Of a stretch of DNA of 64,000 nt, positions 34,163 through 42,812 are shown piece by piece; positions within the stretch are counted from its first letter, which is position 1, and each line of letters begins with the position of its first letter. Source of the stretch: Palsa-504 sp963767565. Its GTDB lineage: Bacteria > Actinomycetota > Actinomycetes > Streptosporangiales > Streptosporangiaceae. The notes beneath the pieces are model-generated. The model was not told where the DNA came from. It saw nothing but the letters and a program-made list of their open reading frames with translations, and ran no database searches. The position numbers and the translations under genes were made by a program. The stretch is from positions 1,984,001-2,048,000 of the forward strand of contig CAVYEG010000006.1 of NCBI GenBank assembly GCA_963767565.1, written 5' to 3'.

Positions 34163-35860
34163 ATGAGCACGGGAGGACCGCCCGGCGACGAGGACGAGGC
34201 GCTCGGCATCATCGAGGCGGGCGAGGCCATCGGTATTCCCACCGTGACCTTGCTGCTCCAGGGCATGGCCATGACACTGGCCCAGCCGCGCGGCGTCGCG
34301 CGGGAGACGCGCCGCCTGGCCGCGGACACGCTCCGCATCCTGGCCGGGAAGTCCGATCGCGCGCCCGCCAAGGGCGACCGCCGCTTCGCCGACCCGGCGT
34401 GGGCGCAGAATCCGGCGTTCCGCCGCCTGAGCCAGGAGTACCTGAGCCTGTGCGAATCGGTCGGGCACCTGGTCGATGATCTCGATACCGGCCAACGGAG
34501 CTGGCAGGACGCCGAGCGGGCCCGGTTCGTGGCGAACATCGTGATGAGCGCGGCCGCGCCGACCAACTTCCTGGCCAGCAACCCCGCGGCGCTCAAGCGG
34601 GCCCTCGACACGGGCGGCCTGAGCGTGGCCCGCGGCGCGCGCCAGTGGTGGCGCGACGTGCGCGGGAACGGGGGCATGCCGTCCCAGACCGATCGCGGCG
34701 CGTTCAAGGTCGGGACCGACCTGGCCGTCACGCCCGGCGCGGTCGTCGACCGCGACGAACTGGCCGAGGTCATCCAGTACACGCCGTCGACGGCCACGGT
34801 GCGGCGGCAGCCGGTGCTGATCATCCCGCCGCCGATCGGCCGCTACTACTTCCTGGACCTGCGCGCGGGCCGGAGTTTCGCCGAGTACGCGGTGAGCCGC
34901 GGCCTGCAGGTGTTCATGATCAGCTGGCGCAACCCGGACGCGTCGCTGGGCGGGCTGGGCATGGACGCGTACGCGGCCCGGATCAGGTCCGCGATCGACG
35001 TGGTCAGCGACATCTGCGATACGCCGGAGCTGAGCACGATCGGGTTCTGCGCGGGCGGGATCTTGATGTCCACCGTGCTCAATCACCTTGCCTGTTCCTC
35101 GTCCTCCGCCGATGCCGGCCGGGTGCGTGCGGCGTCGTTCGCGGTGACGCTGCTCGACTTCGATTCCCGGGCCGCGCTGGGCGCGTTCTCGGCGCCGCGC
35201 CTGCTTGAGCTGGCGCAGAAGCAATCGAGCCGGGCCGGGGTCATCACCGGACGGCAGCTGGGCAACGTGTTCTCCTGGATGCGCCCGGACGACCTGGTGT
35301 TCAACTACTGGGTCAGCAACTACCTGATGGGGGATCCGCTGCCGGTGTTCGACATCCTGGCCTGGAACGCCGACAGCACGAACCTGCCCGCGCGCCTGCA
35401 CGCCGAGTTCCTGGACATCTTCAAGAACAACACGCTGTGCCAGCCGGGCGCGGTCAAGGTGCTGGGCACCGGCGTGGACCTGAGCCGGATCACCATCCCC
35501 ACGTTCGTAACCGGCGCGATGACCGATCACCTGACGCCGTGGAAGGGCTGCTACCGGACGACCGAGCTGGTCGGCGGCCCGTCGACCTTCGTGCTGAGCA
35601 ACGCGGGCCATATCGCCAGCCTGGTGAACCCGCCGGGCAACCCGAAGGCCACCTACTACATCGGCGGCGAGGCCGGCGCCGGCCCGGACACCTGGTTCAA
35701 GTCGGCGGCCAAGCGGCCAGGGACGTGGTGGGAAGTCTGGGCGGACTGGACCCTCGAGCGCTCGGGAGACGAGGCGCCCGCTCCGGCCGAGCTGGGCAGC
35801 GGCGCCCATCCGGCGCTGGTGCCCGCGCCCGGCTGGTACGTGCGCGACCGGACGAGCTGA
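34163..35860 (+). CDS. phaC: Poly(3-hydroxyalkanoate) synthase (PhaC-like)
   Basis: A 565-residue protein from ATG 34163; GTG 34130 is a longer option. The N-terminal domain has RFADPAWAQNPAFRRLSQEY, the classical PhaC_N signature. The catalytic alpha/beta domain carries the lipase-like box GFCAGG with nucleophile C296, the acid D455 in GAMTDHLTPW and H483 in SNAGHIASLVNPP, the expected Cys-Asp-His triad. It polymerises (R)-3-hydroxyacyl-CoA into intracellular polyester granules. No phaA, phaB or phasin gene is adjacent. A depolymerase-like hydrolase gene is convergent downstream, and 3-hydroxyacyl-CoA dehydrogenase and zwf lie nearby. Confidence 0.9.
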   Translation: MSTGGPPGDEDEALGIIEAGEAIGIPTVTLLLQGMAMTLAQPRGVARETRRLAADTLRILAGKSDRAPAKGDRRFADPAWAQNPAFRRLSQEYLSLCESVGHLVDDLDTGQRSWQDAERARFVANIVMSAAAPTNFLASNPAALKRALDTGGLSVARGARQWWRDVRGNGGMPSQTDRGAFKVGTDLAVTPGAVVDRDELAEVIQYTPSTATVRRQPVLIIPPPIGRYYFLDLRAGRSFAEYAVSRGLQVFMISWRNPDASLGGLGMDAYAARIRSAIDVVSDICDTPELSTIGFCAGGILMSTVLNHLACSSSSADAGRVRAASFAVTLLDFDSRAALGAFSAPRLLELAQKQSSRAGVITGRQLGNVFSWMRPDDLVFNYWVSNYLMGDPLPVFDILAWNADSTNLPARLHAEFLDIFKNNTLCQPGAVKVLGTGVDLSRITIPTFVTGAMTDHLTPWKGCYRTTELVGGPSTFVLSNAGHIASLVNPPGNPKATYYIGGEAGAGPDTWFKSAAKRPGTWWEVWADWTLERSGDEAPAPAELGSGAHPALVPAPGWYVRDRTS

Positions 35861-35868
35861 CGCCCGGG

Positions 35869-36780
35869 TTATCCCGATAGGAAGCCGTCGATGAGGGCGG
35901 CGCTGGCCTCGGAATGCTCAAGCAGCCACAGGTGGCCGCCGCCCGGGATCAGCTCGAGCCGGGCGTCCGGGATCTGCCGGGCCAGCAGCTGGGCGTTCTG
36001 CACCGGGACCAGCGGGTCGGCCGCGCCGCTGACCACCAGGGTCGGCGCGGTGATCCGGTGCAGCCAGGGCAGGCTGGTCCACCAGCTGATCGCGTACGCC
36101 TGCAGGTAGCTGTCGATGAGGTTGGGTGAGTAGCCCAGCCAGCGCGCGAACTCACGCTGCGCCGGGCCGGTGCCGCGGCGGCCCCACTCGCCGCCGTAGA
36201 TGACCGGCGCGATGCGGGTCAGGTAGGTCCGGGACAGGTACGGCCACGGCGAGCAGACGAGCGCCAGCACTGCAGGCGAGGGCAGCTGGCCGCCCAGGCC
36301 CGGCGAGGTCGAGGCCAGGGTGAGCCGGCGGACGCGCTGCGGCGCGAGACGGGCCAGCTGCAGGGCCAGCGCACCGCCCCAGGAGTAGCCGAGCACGTCG
36401 ACCTGCGCCTCGCCCAGGGCGTCGCACAGCTCGACGACGAGCCGGGCCAGCCCGGGCATCCGGAGCGGCCGGCCCAGCTGGCGCCAGCCGCCGACGGCGG
36501 GCTCGTCGAGCATGATCAGCCGGCGGTGCTGGCTGAGCCGCCGGGCCAGCGGCCGCCAGGTCTGGAACCGGGCGCCGATGCCGTTGATCAGCAGCAGGGG
36601 CGGGCCGGATCCGGCCTCGGCGATCCGCAGGGTGGCCCGGCCCAGTCGCACATGGCGCACCTGCGGCTGGTAATGCTCCGGGGCAGAGGCCCCAGCTGCC
36701 TCAGCCCCGGCCTGTGCCGCAGCCCCGGCCTGTGCCGCAGCCCCGGCCTGTGCCAGCCGGCCCGGCGCTGAGGGGGGCAC
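35869..36780 (-). CDS. Alpha/beta hydrolase resembling intracellular PHA depolymerase
   Basis: A 303-residue protein. After a variable N-terminus containing three AQAGAA repeats (18-nt units) it follows the order of Pseudomonas-type PhaZ: PPLLLINGIGARFQTWRPL, IMLDEPAVGGWRQLGRPL, nucleophile elbow GYSWGGALALQLA, SPWPYLSRTYLTRIAPVIYG, ISWWTSLPWLHRITAPTLVV, AADPLVPVQNAQLLARQIP and a histidine in GGGHLWLLEH. The match extends beyond general hydrolase features, so mobilisation of PHA granules is a good inference, fitting its convergent position next to phaC (stops 8 bases apart). The TetR gene upstream is only four bases away on the same strand, so the two are probably one transcript. Confidence 0.8.
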   Translation of the reverse strand: MPPSAPGRLAQAGAAAQAGAAAQAGAEAAGASAPEHYQPQVRHVRLGRATLRIAEAGSGPPLLLINGIGARFQTWRPLARRLSQHRRLIMLDEPAVGGWRQLGRPLRMPGLARLVVELCDALGEAQVDVLGYSWGGALALQLARLAPQRVRRLTLASTSPGLGGQLPSPAVLALVCSPWPYLSRTYLTRIAPVIYGGEWGRRGTGPAQREFARWLGYSPNLIDSYLQAYAISWWTSLPWLHRITAPTLVVSGAADPLVPVQNAQLLARQIPDARLELIPGGGHLWLLEHSEASAALIDGFLSG

Positions 36781-36784
36781 CCGG

Positions 36785-37414
36785 TTACGGCTGCGGCTCG
36801 GCGCTGTCGGCGAACCCGGTTGAGACGCGGCTGAGCTTGGCCAGCTCGACGCGGAACCGGCGCGGGCCCAGCGTGCGGTACGGTTCGGCCAGGCCGAGGT
36901 GGGAACGGGCGGCCATCTCGTACAGGACGATCATCGCCACCCCGTTGACGTGGGCGCGGGCGCGGTCGCGGCCGGGATCGAGCCGGCGGACGGCCTTGGT
37001 CGCCGCACGGATCAGGCGCTTGCGCGCGTCGGTCCTGATGCGCTCGGCGAGCAGCGGCTCCTTTTCCGTGCTCAGGAAGAAGATCTTGGCTACCGGCCCG
37101 GAGCCGTCGATCTCGTCCAGCAGCTCGCCGGCCACGTCGTTCAGCGCGTCCGGCTTGTCGGCGGCGGCCAGCAGCCGCTCGACCATGTCGATCCACCGGA
37201 GCGCGAAATCCTGGACGATCTCCTCGAGCAGCTGCTCCCGTGAGGAGAAGTGGTAGTAAAAGGTCGCGGGCGTCATGCCCGCCCGCTCGACGATGTCGGC
37301 GACGGTAATGAATTCCCACGGCTCCAGCGAGAACAGCTCGACCGCCGCGTCGATGAGATAGGGCCTACGAGACGGCCGGTTGGCCGGCTTCCGCGGGGTG
37401 GCCTCGACCGTCAT
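36785..37414 (-). CDS. TetR family transcriptional regulator
   Basis: A 209-residue protein from ATG 37414. DNA-binding domain: YLIDAAVELFSLEPWEFITV, then ADIVERAGMTPATFYYHF, then SSREQLLEEIVQDFALRW. The ligand domain is helical with no recognisable specificity. There is no ribosome-binding site; a TAGTAT hexamer ends seven bases before the ATG, suggesting a leaderless transcript. It precedes the PHA depolymerase-like gene by four bases on the same strand, so it probably controls that gene and its own expression. It is divergent from a second TetR gene 35 bases away. Confidence 0.88.
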   Translation of the reverse strand: MTVEATPRKPANRPSRRPYLIDAAVELFSLEPWEFITVADIVERAGMTPATFYYHFSSREQLLEEIVQDFALRWIDMVERLLAAADKPDALNDVAGELLDEIDGSGPVAKIFFLSTEKEPLLAERIRTDARKRLIRAATKAVRRLDPGRDRARAHVNGVAMIVLYEMAARSHLGLAEPYRTLGPRRFRVELAKLSRVSTGFADSAEPQP

Positions 37415-37449
37415 ATTATGTATACTACCGACCGCCCACAAGGAAAAAT
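37415..37449. promoter_or_regulatory. 35-bp divergent regulatory region between two TetR genes
   Basis: Contains ATTATGTATACTAC, centred on the palindrome GTATAC, with AAGGA upstream of the rightward start. Promoters for both genes must overlap here or lie within the opposite coding region, so binding of either regulator would affect both. Confidence 0.5.
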
Positions 37450-38079
37450 GTGACTCCCGGACAAGACAAGCGTCCCGCCCACCGGCCCTCCCGGCGTAAG
37501 GAGATCATCGACGCCGCGACGAAGGCGTTCTCCCGTGACGGCTACGTGGAAGCCAGGATCGAGGACATTGCCCGGGCCGCCGGGGTCGCGCCCACCGCGA
37601 TCTATTACCACTTCGGCGGCAAGGAGGAGCTTTTCACCCAGTCGCTGCGGGCTGCCATGGCCGGGTTCAGCGAGCGGATCTTCCTGGCCCGGCCGGACTT
37701 CGAGGCGCCGAACATGGACGGCCTGCGCAAGGTGCTCGCCGCGGGCTGGGAGTTCTGGAGCACGCACCCGGACGAGGCGCGGCTGGTGGCGCGCTACTCC
37801 GAGGGTCCTACCGAGCACGCGCTTGCCCTGCGCCGGGAGTGGGAGGAGCGGCACCTCGAACGCGCCTACGACTACATGCCTGCGCTGCGCTCGTCGCGCA
37901 GCACGCGCAAGGCCCGCGAGCAGCACGCGGCGCACACCATGGCTATCCGGGTGATGCTGGACGTCATCCTCACCACCCAGGCCACGGTGCTTGAGGGCCC
38001 GATCAGCCGGGTGGCCCGCGGTCCGCTGGTGGCCGCGGTCGAGGAGATGTGCGTGTTGCTCATGCAGTCGCTGAGCTGA
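37450..38079 (+). CDS. TetR family transcriptional regulator
   Basis: A 209-residue protein from GTG 37450 behind AAGGA. The DNA-binding domain is canonical: KEIIDAATKAFSRDGYVEAR, IEDIARAAGVAPTAIYYHFG and GKEELFTQSLRAAMAGFSER. The C-terminal ligand domain includes RYSEGPTEHALALRREWEER. It is divergent from another TetR gene and convergent with the PPDK-like gene. Two divergent TetR genes between the PHA module and the acyl-CoA ligase set suggest that each controls one flank, but the direct targets are not shown by sequence. Confidence 0.88.
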   Translation: MTPGQDKRPAHRPSRRKEIIDAATKAFSRDGYVEARIEDIARAAGVAPTAIYYHFGGKEELFTQSLRAAMAGFSERIFLARPDFEAPNMDGLRKVLAAGWEFWSTHPDEARLVARYSEGPTEHALALRREWEERHLERAYDYMPALRSSRSTRKAREQHAAHTMAIRVMLDVILTTQATVLEGPISRVARGPLVAAVEEMCVLLMQSLS

Positions 38080-38104
38080 CTCCCGGGGATACCGCGCTGG
38101 CTTC

Positions 38105-40585
38105 TTAGGGTGCTGCGCTGGCCGCCACGGCGGCGTGGGCGGCGGCTAGCCGGGCACCGGGCACGCGCGACGGCGAGCAGGAGACGTAGTCCAGGCCGAG
38201 CCGCTCGCACAGCTCGATCGAGGCCGGGTCACCGCCGTGCTCGCCGCAGATGCCGAGCTTGATGGCCGGGTTCACGCGGCGGGCCGCGGCGACGGCCGTT
38301 TTGAGCAGCTCGCCGACGCCGTCCGGGTCCAGGCTGGCGAACGGGCTGACCGGCAGCAGCTGGCGCTCCACATAGGCGGTGAGCAGCTGCGCCTCCACGT
38401 CGTCGCGGGAGAACCCGTAGGTGAGCTGGGTGAGGTCGTTGGTCCCGAACGACATGAACTGCGCGATCCGGGCCAGCTGGCCTGCGATCAGCGCGGCGCG
38501 CGGCGTCTCCACCATCGTGCCGACGGTGTACGGCACGGTCACCCCGGTACTCGCCTCGACCTCGCTGGCGGCGCGGTGGATGCTCTGCACCGCAGAGGCC
38601 AGTTCCCCCGCCAGGGCCACCAGCGGCACCATCACCTCGAGCTGAGGCTCGACCCCGGTGGCGGCCAGGTCGACCCAGGCGCTGAACAGCGCCCGCGCCT
38701 GCGCCGGATAGAGCTCGGTGCGCAGCAGCGCCAGCCGCACGCCGCGCAACCCCAGCATCGGGTTCACTTCGTGCGCCGACTCCCCCAGGAACTCGTGCAA
38801 CGGCGCGTCGAGCAGCCGCACGGTCACGGGCCGGTTCCCGGTCACGGCCAGCAGGTCGAGGAAGTCTTCCTTCTGGGCCGCGGCCAGCTCGACCAGGGCC
38901 GCGGCCTCCTCGGCCGCCTCGGTGGCGAGCAGGTAACGCCGCACCAGCGGCAGCCGCTCGCCCAGGAACTGGTGCTCGGTGCGGCACAGGCCGACGCCCT
39001 CCGCGCCGTACTGGATGGCCAGCGCCGCGTCCCGGCCGTTGTCCGCGTTGGTGCGGACCCCCAGCCGCCGCACGGCGTCTGCGCGGCGCAGCAGCGCGTC
39101 GAGGTCACCGCCGGGCCGGGGCGGGACGACGTGCACCGCGCCGGCGTAGATGATCCCGCTGCTGCCGTCGATTGAGATCAGGTCGCCTTCGGCCAGTGAC
39201 TGGCCGGCGCTAGTCACGGTCCCGGCGGCGCGGTTGAGCTTCAGCGCGGTGGCGCCGCAGACCGCGGGCCGCCCGAGGCCCCGGGCCACCACGGCCGCGT
39301 GCGCGGCCAGCCCGCCGCGCACGGTGACGATGGCCTTGGCGGCGAGCATCCCGGGCAGGTCGCCCGGTGAGGTCTCCTCGGCGACCAGGATCACCGGATC
39401 GCCTTTCTCGCTCCATTCGACGGCCCGCTCGCTGCTCAGCGCGATGCGCCCGACGGCGGCGCCGGCCGCGGCGGGCAGGCCGCGGGCGAACTCCGCCTCG
39501 CCGCCGGCCAGCTGCAGCTGGGGATGCAGGAGCGTCTCGATGTCGGACGCCGCGATGGACCCGACCGCTGTCACGTCGTCGATGATGCCCGCCTCGGCGA
39601 GGTCGACGGCGAGGCGGATCGCCGAACGCGGGGCCGGCCGCTCCACCTTGCGCGCGGCGAGCAGGGCGAGCTCGGCGTCGCGGATCTCGAACTCGACCTG
39701 GGCTGCGGCGCGCATGTGCAGCTCGAGGGTGCGCAGCGCGGAGGCCAGCAGGTCCCGGCCGCCGGGCAGGTTCTCCAGCGGCTCGCCCGGCCGGCTGTCC
39801 GCCGTGCCGCGGCGGATGCTGCGGCGGAACGTGCCGGTGGGCGCGAACGCGCCGGTGGCCGGGTCACGGCTCTCGGCCACCCCGTGCCCGCACCGCTCCG
39901 GCGGCCCGACCCGGATCGCCTGGACGTGCAGGGCGAGCCGCAGGTCGTCGGGCAGGCCCTGGCCGCGCCGCTGGCGGCGGGCGCGCGGGGAGGCCCAGCG
40001 GCGCAGCGTGGCCTGCGCCGCGGCGGCCAGCTGCCCGGCCGGGTCGTCCGGATAGGGGCAGCCGGCCGCGGCGCTCAGCTCCAGGAACTTACCCGCCCGT
40101 TCGGAATGGCTGGTCACGTCGTACTCGGCATCGGCGAAATCGTCACCCGGGATGCCCGCGCCGTGCTCGCCGACATAGCGGATGGCCGCGGCGAACACGT
40201 CGTAGACGGCCTGCGAGCTGCCGACGATCTCGTCCAGCGCCGGCGCCGACGCGGCGGTGATGCCCAGGCCCGGCAGATCGGCGGGTACTCCGGCGCCGGC
40301 CGGCGTGCTGGCCAGCAGCCGGATCAGCACCGGATGCGCCGGGTCGCCGATCCGCCGGCCGGCCACCTGCGCCAGCAGGTCGATCGCGGCCTGCGCCACC
40401 TCCGGCCGGCCCAGCGACGCGGCGTGCGAGACCGGCACGGTCAGCCCGGGCACGATCGGCAACCCCAGCGCGACCAGCCGGTCCAGCTCTACCCCGTGAA
40501 CGCCCAGCTCGGTCACGTCCAGTCCCCGGCCACGGCCCTGGCCATAGGGAACGAAGATCGTCGAGACCGCTTCGGTGCCCGTCAT
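38105..40585 (-). CDS. Pyruvate, phosphate dikinase-like protein with divergent ATP-binding region
   Basis: ATG 40585, preceded by GGAGAAG, gives 826 residues. The swivelling phosphohistidine domain is clear (GGLAAHAAVVARGLGRP, H429). The C-terminal PEP/pyruvate barrel has GVGLCRTEHQFL, EVNPMLGLRGVRLALLRTEL, MSFGTNDLTQLTYGFSRDD and the catalytic-type C780 in GICGEHGGD. The N-terminal ATP-grasp portion is unusual: it retains VELDRLVALGLPIVPGLTVP and fragments around SRDPATGAF, but the canonical arginine motif (VRSGA) is replaced by a segment reading IRLLASTPAG. It may therefore not use ATP in the normal way. It ends the minus-strand set ABM monooxygenase, ligase, PPDK-like. Classical PPDK interconverts pyruvate and PEP. 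Confidence 0.8.
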   Translation of the reverse strand: MTGTEAVSTIFVPYGQGRGRGLDVTELGVHGVELDRLVALGLPIVPGLTVPVSHAASLGRPEVAQAAIDLLAQVAGRRIGDPAHPVLIRLLASTPAGAGVPADLPGLGITAASAPALDEIVGSSQAVYDVFAAAIRYVGEHGAGIPGDDFADAEYDVTSHSERAGKFLELSAAAGCPYPDDPAGQLAAAAQATLRRWASPRARRQRRGQGLPDDLRLALHVQAIRVGPPERCGHGVAESRDPATGAFAPTGTFRRSIRRGTADSRPGEPLENLPGGRDLLASALRTLELHMRAAAQVEFEIRDAELALLAARKVERPAPRSAIRLAVDLAEAGIIDDVTAVGSIAASDIETLLHPQLQLAGGEAEFARGLPAAAGAAVGRIALSSERAVEWSEKGDPVILVAEETSPGDLPGMLAAKAIVTVRGGLAAHAAVVARGLGRPAVCGATALKLNRAAGTVTSAGQSLAEGDLISIDGSSGIIYAGAVHVVPPRPGGDLDALLRRADAVRRLGVRTNADNGRDAALAIQYGAEGVGLCRTEHQFLGERLPLVRRYLLATEAAEEAAALVELAAAQKEDFLDLLAVTGNRPVTVRLLDAPLHEFLGESAHEVNPMLGLRGVRLALLRTELYPAQARALFSAWVDLAATGVEPQLEVMVPLVALAGELASAVQSIHRAASEVEASTGVTVPYTVGTMVETPRAALIAGQLARIAQFMSFGTNDLTQLTYGFSRDDVEAQLLTAYVERQLLPVSPFASLDPDGVGELLKTAVAAARRVNPAIKLGICGEHGGDPASIELCERLGLDYVSCSPSRVPGARLAAAHAAVAASAAP

Positions 40586-40652
40586 GTCTTCTCCGTCGCT
40601 CGTGGTCCGCATGGCCCTGCTGGCTTCGTGGCCTCGTGGTGTCGCGACCGGG

Positions 40653-42263
40653 TCAGCCGGCGATGGTCCGTTCGCTGCTCCAGTACGGAGCGCGCATCGC
40701 CTTCTTGTCCGGTTTGCCCATCGCGTTGTAGATCAGCTCGGTCCGGAACTCATACGCCCGGGGCACCTTGTAGGGCGCGAGGCGGTCCCGGCACCAGGCC
40801 TCCAGCCCGGCCGGGTCCGGCGGGTCGCCGGCCGGCACCACCAGGGCCAGCAGGCTCTCCCCGAGGTCGGGATGCGGCACGCCGATCACTGCGACCTCGG
40901 CCACGGCCGGGTGGGTGATGAGCACCTTCTCGCTTTCGGCCGGGTAGAGGTTCACCCCGCCGGAGACCACCATGTCGGCGATCCGGTCGGTGATGTACAC
41001 GTAACCGTCCTGGTCCACGTAGCCGACGTCGCCCAGGGTGAACACCCCGGGGGCGATGTAGGCCTTCATGGTCTTCTCCGGGTCGGCGTGGTAGCGCGGC
41101 CCCCGGCCCTCCGGCGCCCGGAAGCCGAGCACGCCGACCTGGCCCGCCGCCTGTTCCTGCCCCTGCTCGTCCAGGACCGCGACCTCGTACGGCGGGCGCG
41201 GGCGGCCCACCGACCCGCGGTGCGCCAGCCATTCGGTGGAGTCGATCCGGCACAGCGTCCCGCTCTCGCTGCCGCCGTAAGACTCGGTGAGGATCGGCCC
41301 GAACCAGTTGATCATGGCCAGCTTGGTGTCGGCCGGGCAGGCCGAGCCGGTCTGGCTGACCAGCCGCAGGCTGGACACGTCGTACCGGTCGCGGATCTCG
41401 GCGGGCAGCGTCAGCAGCCGCTGGAAATGGGTGGGGACCATGACCGAGGAAGTGACGCCGTGCTCGCAGATCAGGCGCAGGATCGCCTCGGCGTCAAACC
41501 GGCCCAGGATGATCACCGGCTGGCCGGCCAGCAGGTGCCGCACCGAGGTGAGCGGGGCGTTGTGCTGCAGCGGCCCGACCACCAGGTGCGGGCCGGGCGG
41601 GAAGGCCGACTCCGCGGTGATGGCCGCCACGTATTCGGCCGCGGTGCGCGGCAGGGTCACGGTCCAGCGCACCTCGGCCCCGCGGGCCCGGCCCGTGGTG
41701 CCCGAGGTGTAGACCAGCAGCGGGCGGGGCGGCCGCTGCCCGGCGTCCGGCGGCACCGGCGGCGCGGACCGCAGCCAGTCGGCCCAGGCCAGCACGCCGT
41801 CCGGCGCGCCCGTGGTATCCGGTGGGCCCGTGCCGTCCGGTGGGCCCGTGGTATCCGGTGGGCCAGTGCCGTCCGGTGGGCCCGTGCCGTGCGTGACGAT
41901 CGTGTGCAGCCCGGCCTGCGCGGCGGCCTCCCGGACCGCGGGCAGGCTGCCCGGCCCGGCGATGGCGCAGACCACGCCGGCATCCGCGTACTGGTCGGCG
42001 AGTTCGGCGGCCCGCAGCTGGCGGGAGGTGGCCACCGTGCCGACGCCCACGGTGAGCGCCGCGGCGTGCGCCTCCAGGGTCGGGATGACGTTCTCGCCGA
42101 TCACCGAGACCCGCTGCGACGGCTCCGGCGCGGCGGCCAGCAGCGCGCCGGCCGCCCGCTCCAGGTCGTCGGCTACCTCAGCCCAGGTCCGCGTGCGGGA
42201 ATCGTCGGCCAGCGCTATGCCGCCGGGGTCGCCCTCAGCCCGGGCGCGAATGGCATCGGTCAC
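40653..42263 (-). CDS. AMP-dependent acyl-CoA synthetase/ligase
   Basis: A 536-residue adenylate-forming enzyme: P-loop LVYTSGTTGRARGAEVRW, core motif LTESYGGSESG, hinge region YITDRIADMVVSGGVNLYPA and the C-terminal catalytic-lysine region YNAMGKPDKKAM. It activates a carboxylic acid to the CoA thioester through an acyl-adenylate; the substrate is unknown but the surroundings suggest a steroid, terpenoid or aromatic acid. An internal linker at about residues 125-155 consists of five 18-nt repeats (TGPPDG/TGPPDT, 41799-41890) that ordinary family members lack. It lies 67 bases before the PPDK-like gene and 89 bases after the ABM monooxygenase gene, all on the minus strand. Confidence 0.9.
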   Translation of the reverse strand: MTDAIRARAEGDPGGIALADDSRTRTWAEVADDLERAAGALLAAAPEPSQRVSVIGENVIPTLEAHAAALTVGVGTVATSRQLRAAELADQYADAGVVCAIAGPGSLPAVREAAAQAGLHTIVTHGTGPPDGTGPPDTTGPPDGTGPPDTTGAPDGVLAWADWLRSAPPVPPDAGQRPPRPLLVYTSGTTGRARGAEVRWTVTLPRTAAEYVAAITAESAFPPGPHLVVGPLQHNAPLTSVRHLLAGQPVIILGRFDAEAILRLICEHGVTSSVMVPTHFQRLLTLPAEIRDRYDVSSLRLVSQTGSACPADTKLAMINWFGPILTESYGGSESGTLCRIDSTEWLAHRGSVGRPRPPYEVAVLDEQGQEQAAGQVGVLGFRAPEGRGPRYHADPEKTMKAYIAPGVFTLGDVGYVDQDGYVYITDRIADMVVSGGVNLYPAESEKVLITHPAVAEVAVIGVPHPDLGESLLALVVPAGDPPDPAGLEAWCRDRLAPYKVPRAYEFRTELIYNAMGKPDKKAMRAPYWSSERTIAG

Positions 42264-42352
42264 GGGTGCTCCTTCGCACGGTGCGGTTACCCGGGGGACG
42301 ATCCGGCTGTTCGTAATAGTCGAAGGAAACTGGTCTCCGAGTCAAGAAACCC

Positions 42353-42697
42353 TCAGCCGGCGGCCACGGACGAGGACTGGAATTCCTCGGCGCGGGCCAC
42401 GAAATACCGGTACAGGCTGCGCCCGGACCGCGGGTAGGGCGCGATCGCCTCGCGGAACGCGGCGATGTGCGGCGTCTTGAAGTGCTCGACGAGGTCGTCC
42501 TGGCCGGCCCACCGCTCGAAGACCACCACCCGGCCCGGGTGCGCCGGGTCGGCGCAGACCGTATAGTCCCGGCAGCCGGGCTCCTCGCGGCTGGCCGCGG
42601 CGCACACGCTGAAGTGGCGCAGCACCTCGTCGCGGTGCGGCCCGTACTCCATCCAGCCTGCGATGATGAACTCCCCCGTGCTGAACTCGTTGGGCAT
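42353..42697 (-). CDS. Antibiotic biosynthesis monooxygenase (ABM) domain protein
   Basis: A 114-residue ferredoxin-like dimeric fold. FIIAGWMEYGPHRDEVLRHF, the EEPGCRDYTVCADPAHPGRV segment, VVFERWAGQDDLVEHFKTPH and a final aromatic helix (LYRYFVARAEE) match quinol-monooxygenase-type ABM proteins. Members oxidise polycyclic or quinol substrates without cofactors or serve as accessory proteins. It is the first gene of a minus-strand set with an acyl-CoA ligase and a PPDK-like protein, and is divergent from the PEP-utilising/P450 pair across a 115-base region that presumably holds both promoters. Confidence 0.85.
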   Translation of the reverse strand: MPNEFSTGEFIIAGWMEYGPHRDEVLRHFSVCAAASREEPGCRDYTVCADPAHPGRVVVFERWAGQDDLVEHFKTPHIAAFREAIAPYPRSGRSLYRYFVARAEEFQSSSVAAG

Positions 42698-42812
42698 GAC
42701 TGTTCCTTTGTAACTAGGGAATCGCTAAAGTAACCGCAGTATTGCGCGATAGGCGCAACCTGACCAGGCTTACTGAAGACCCAGCCCGACTACCGCGCCG
42801 CGCGGAGGTACC

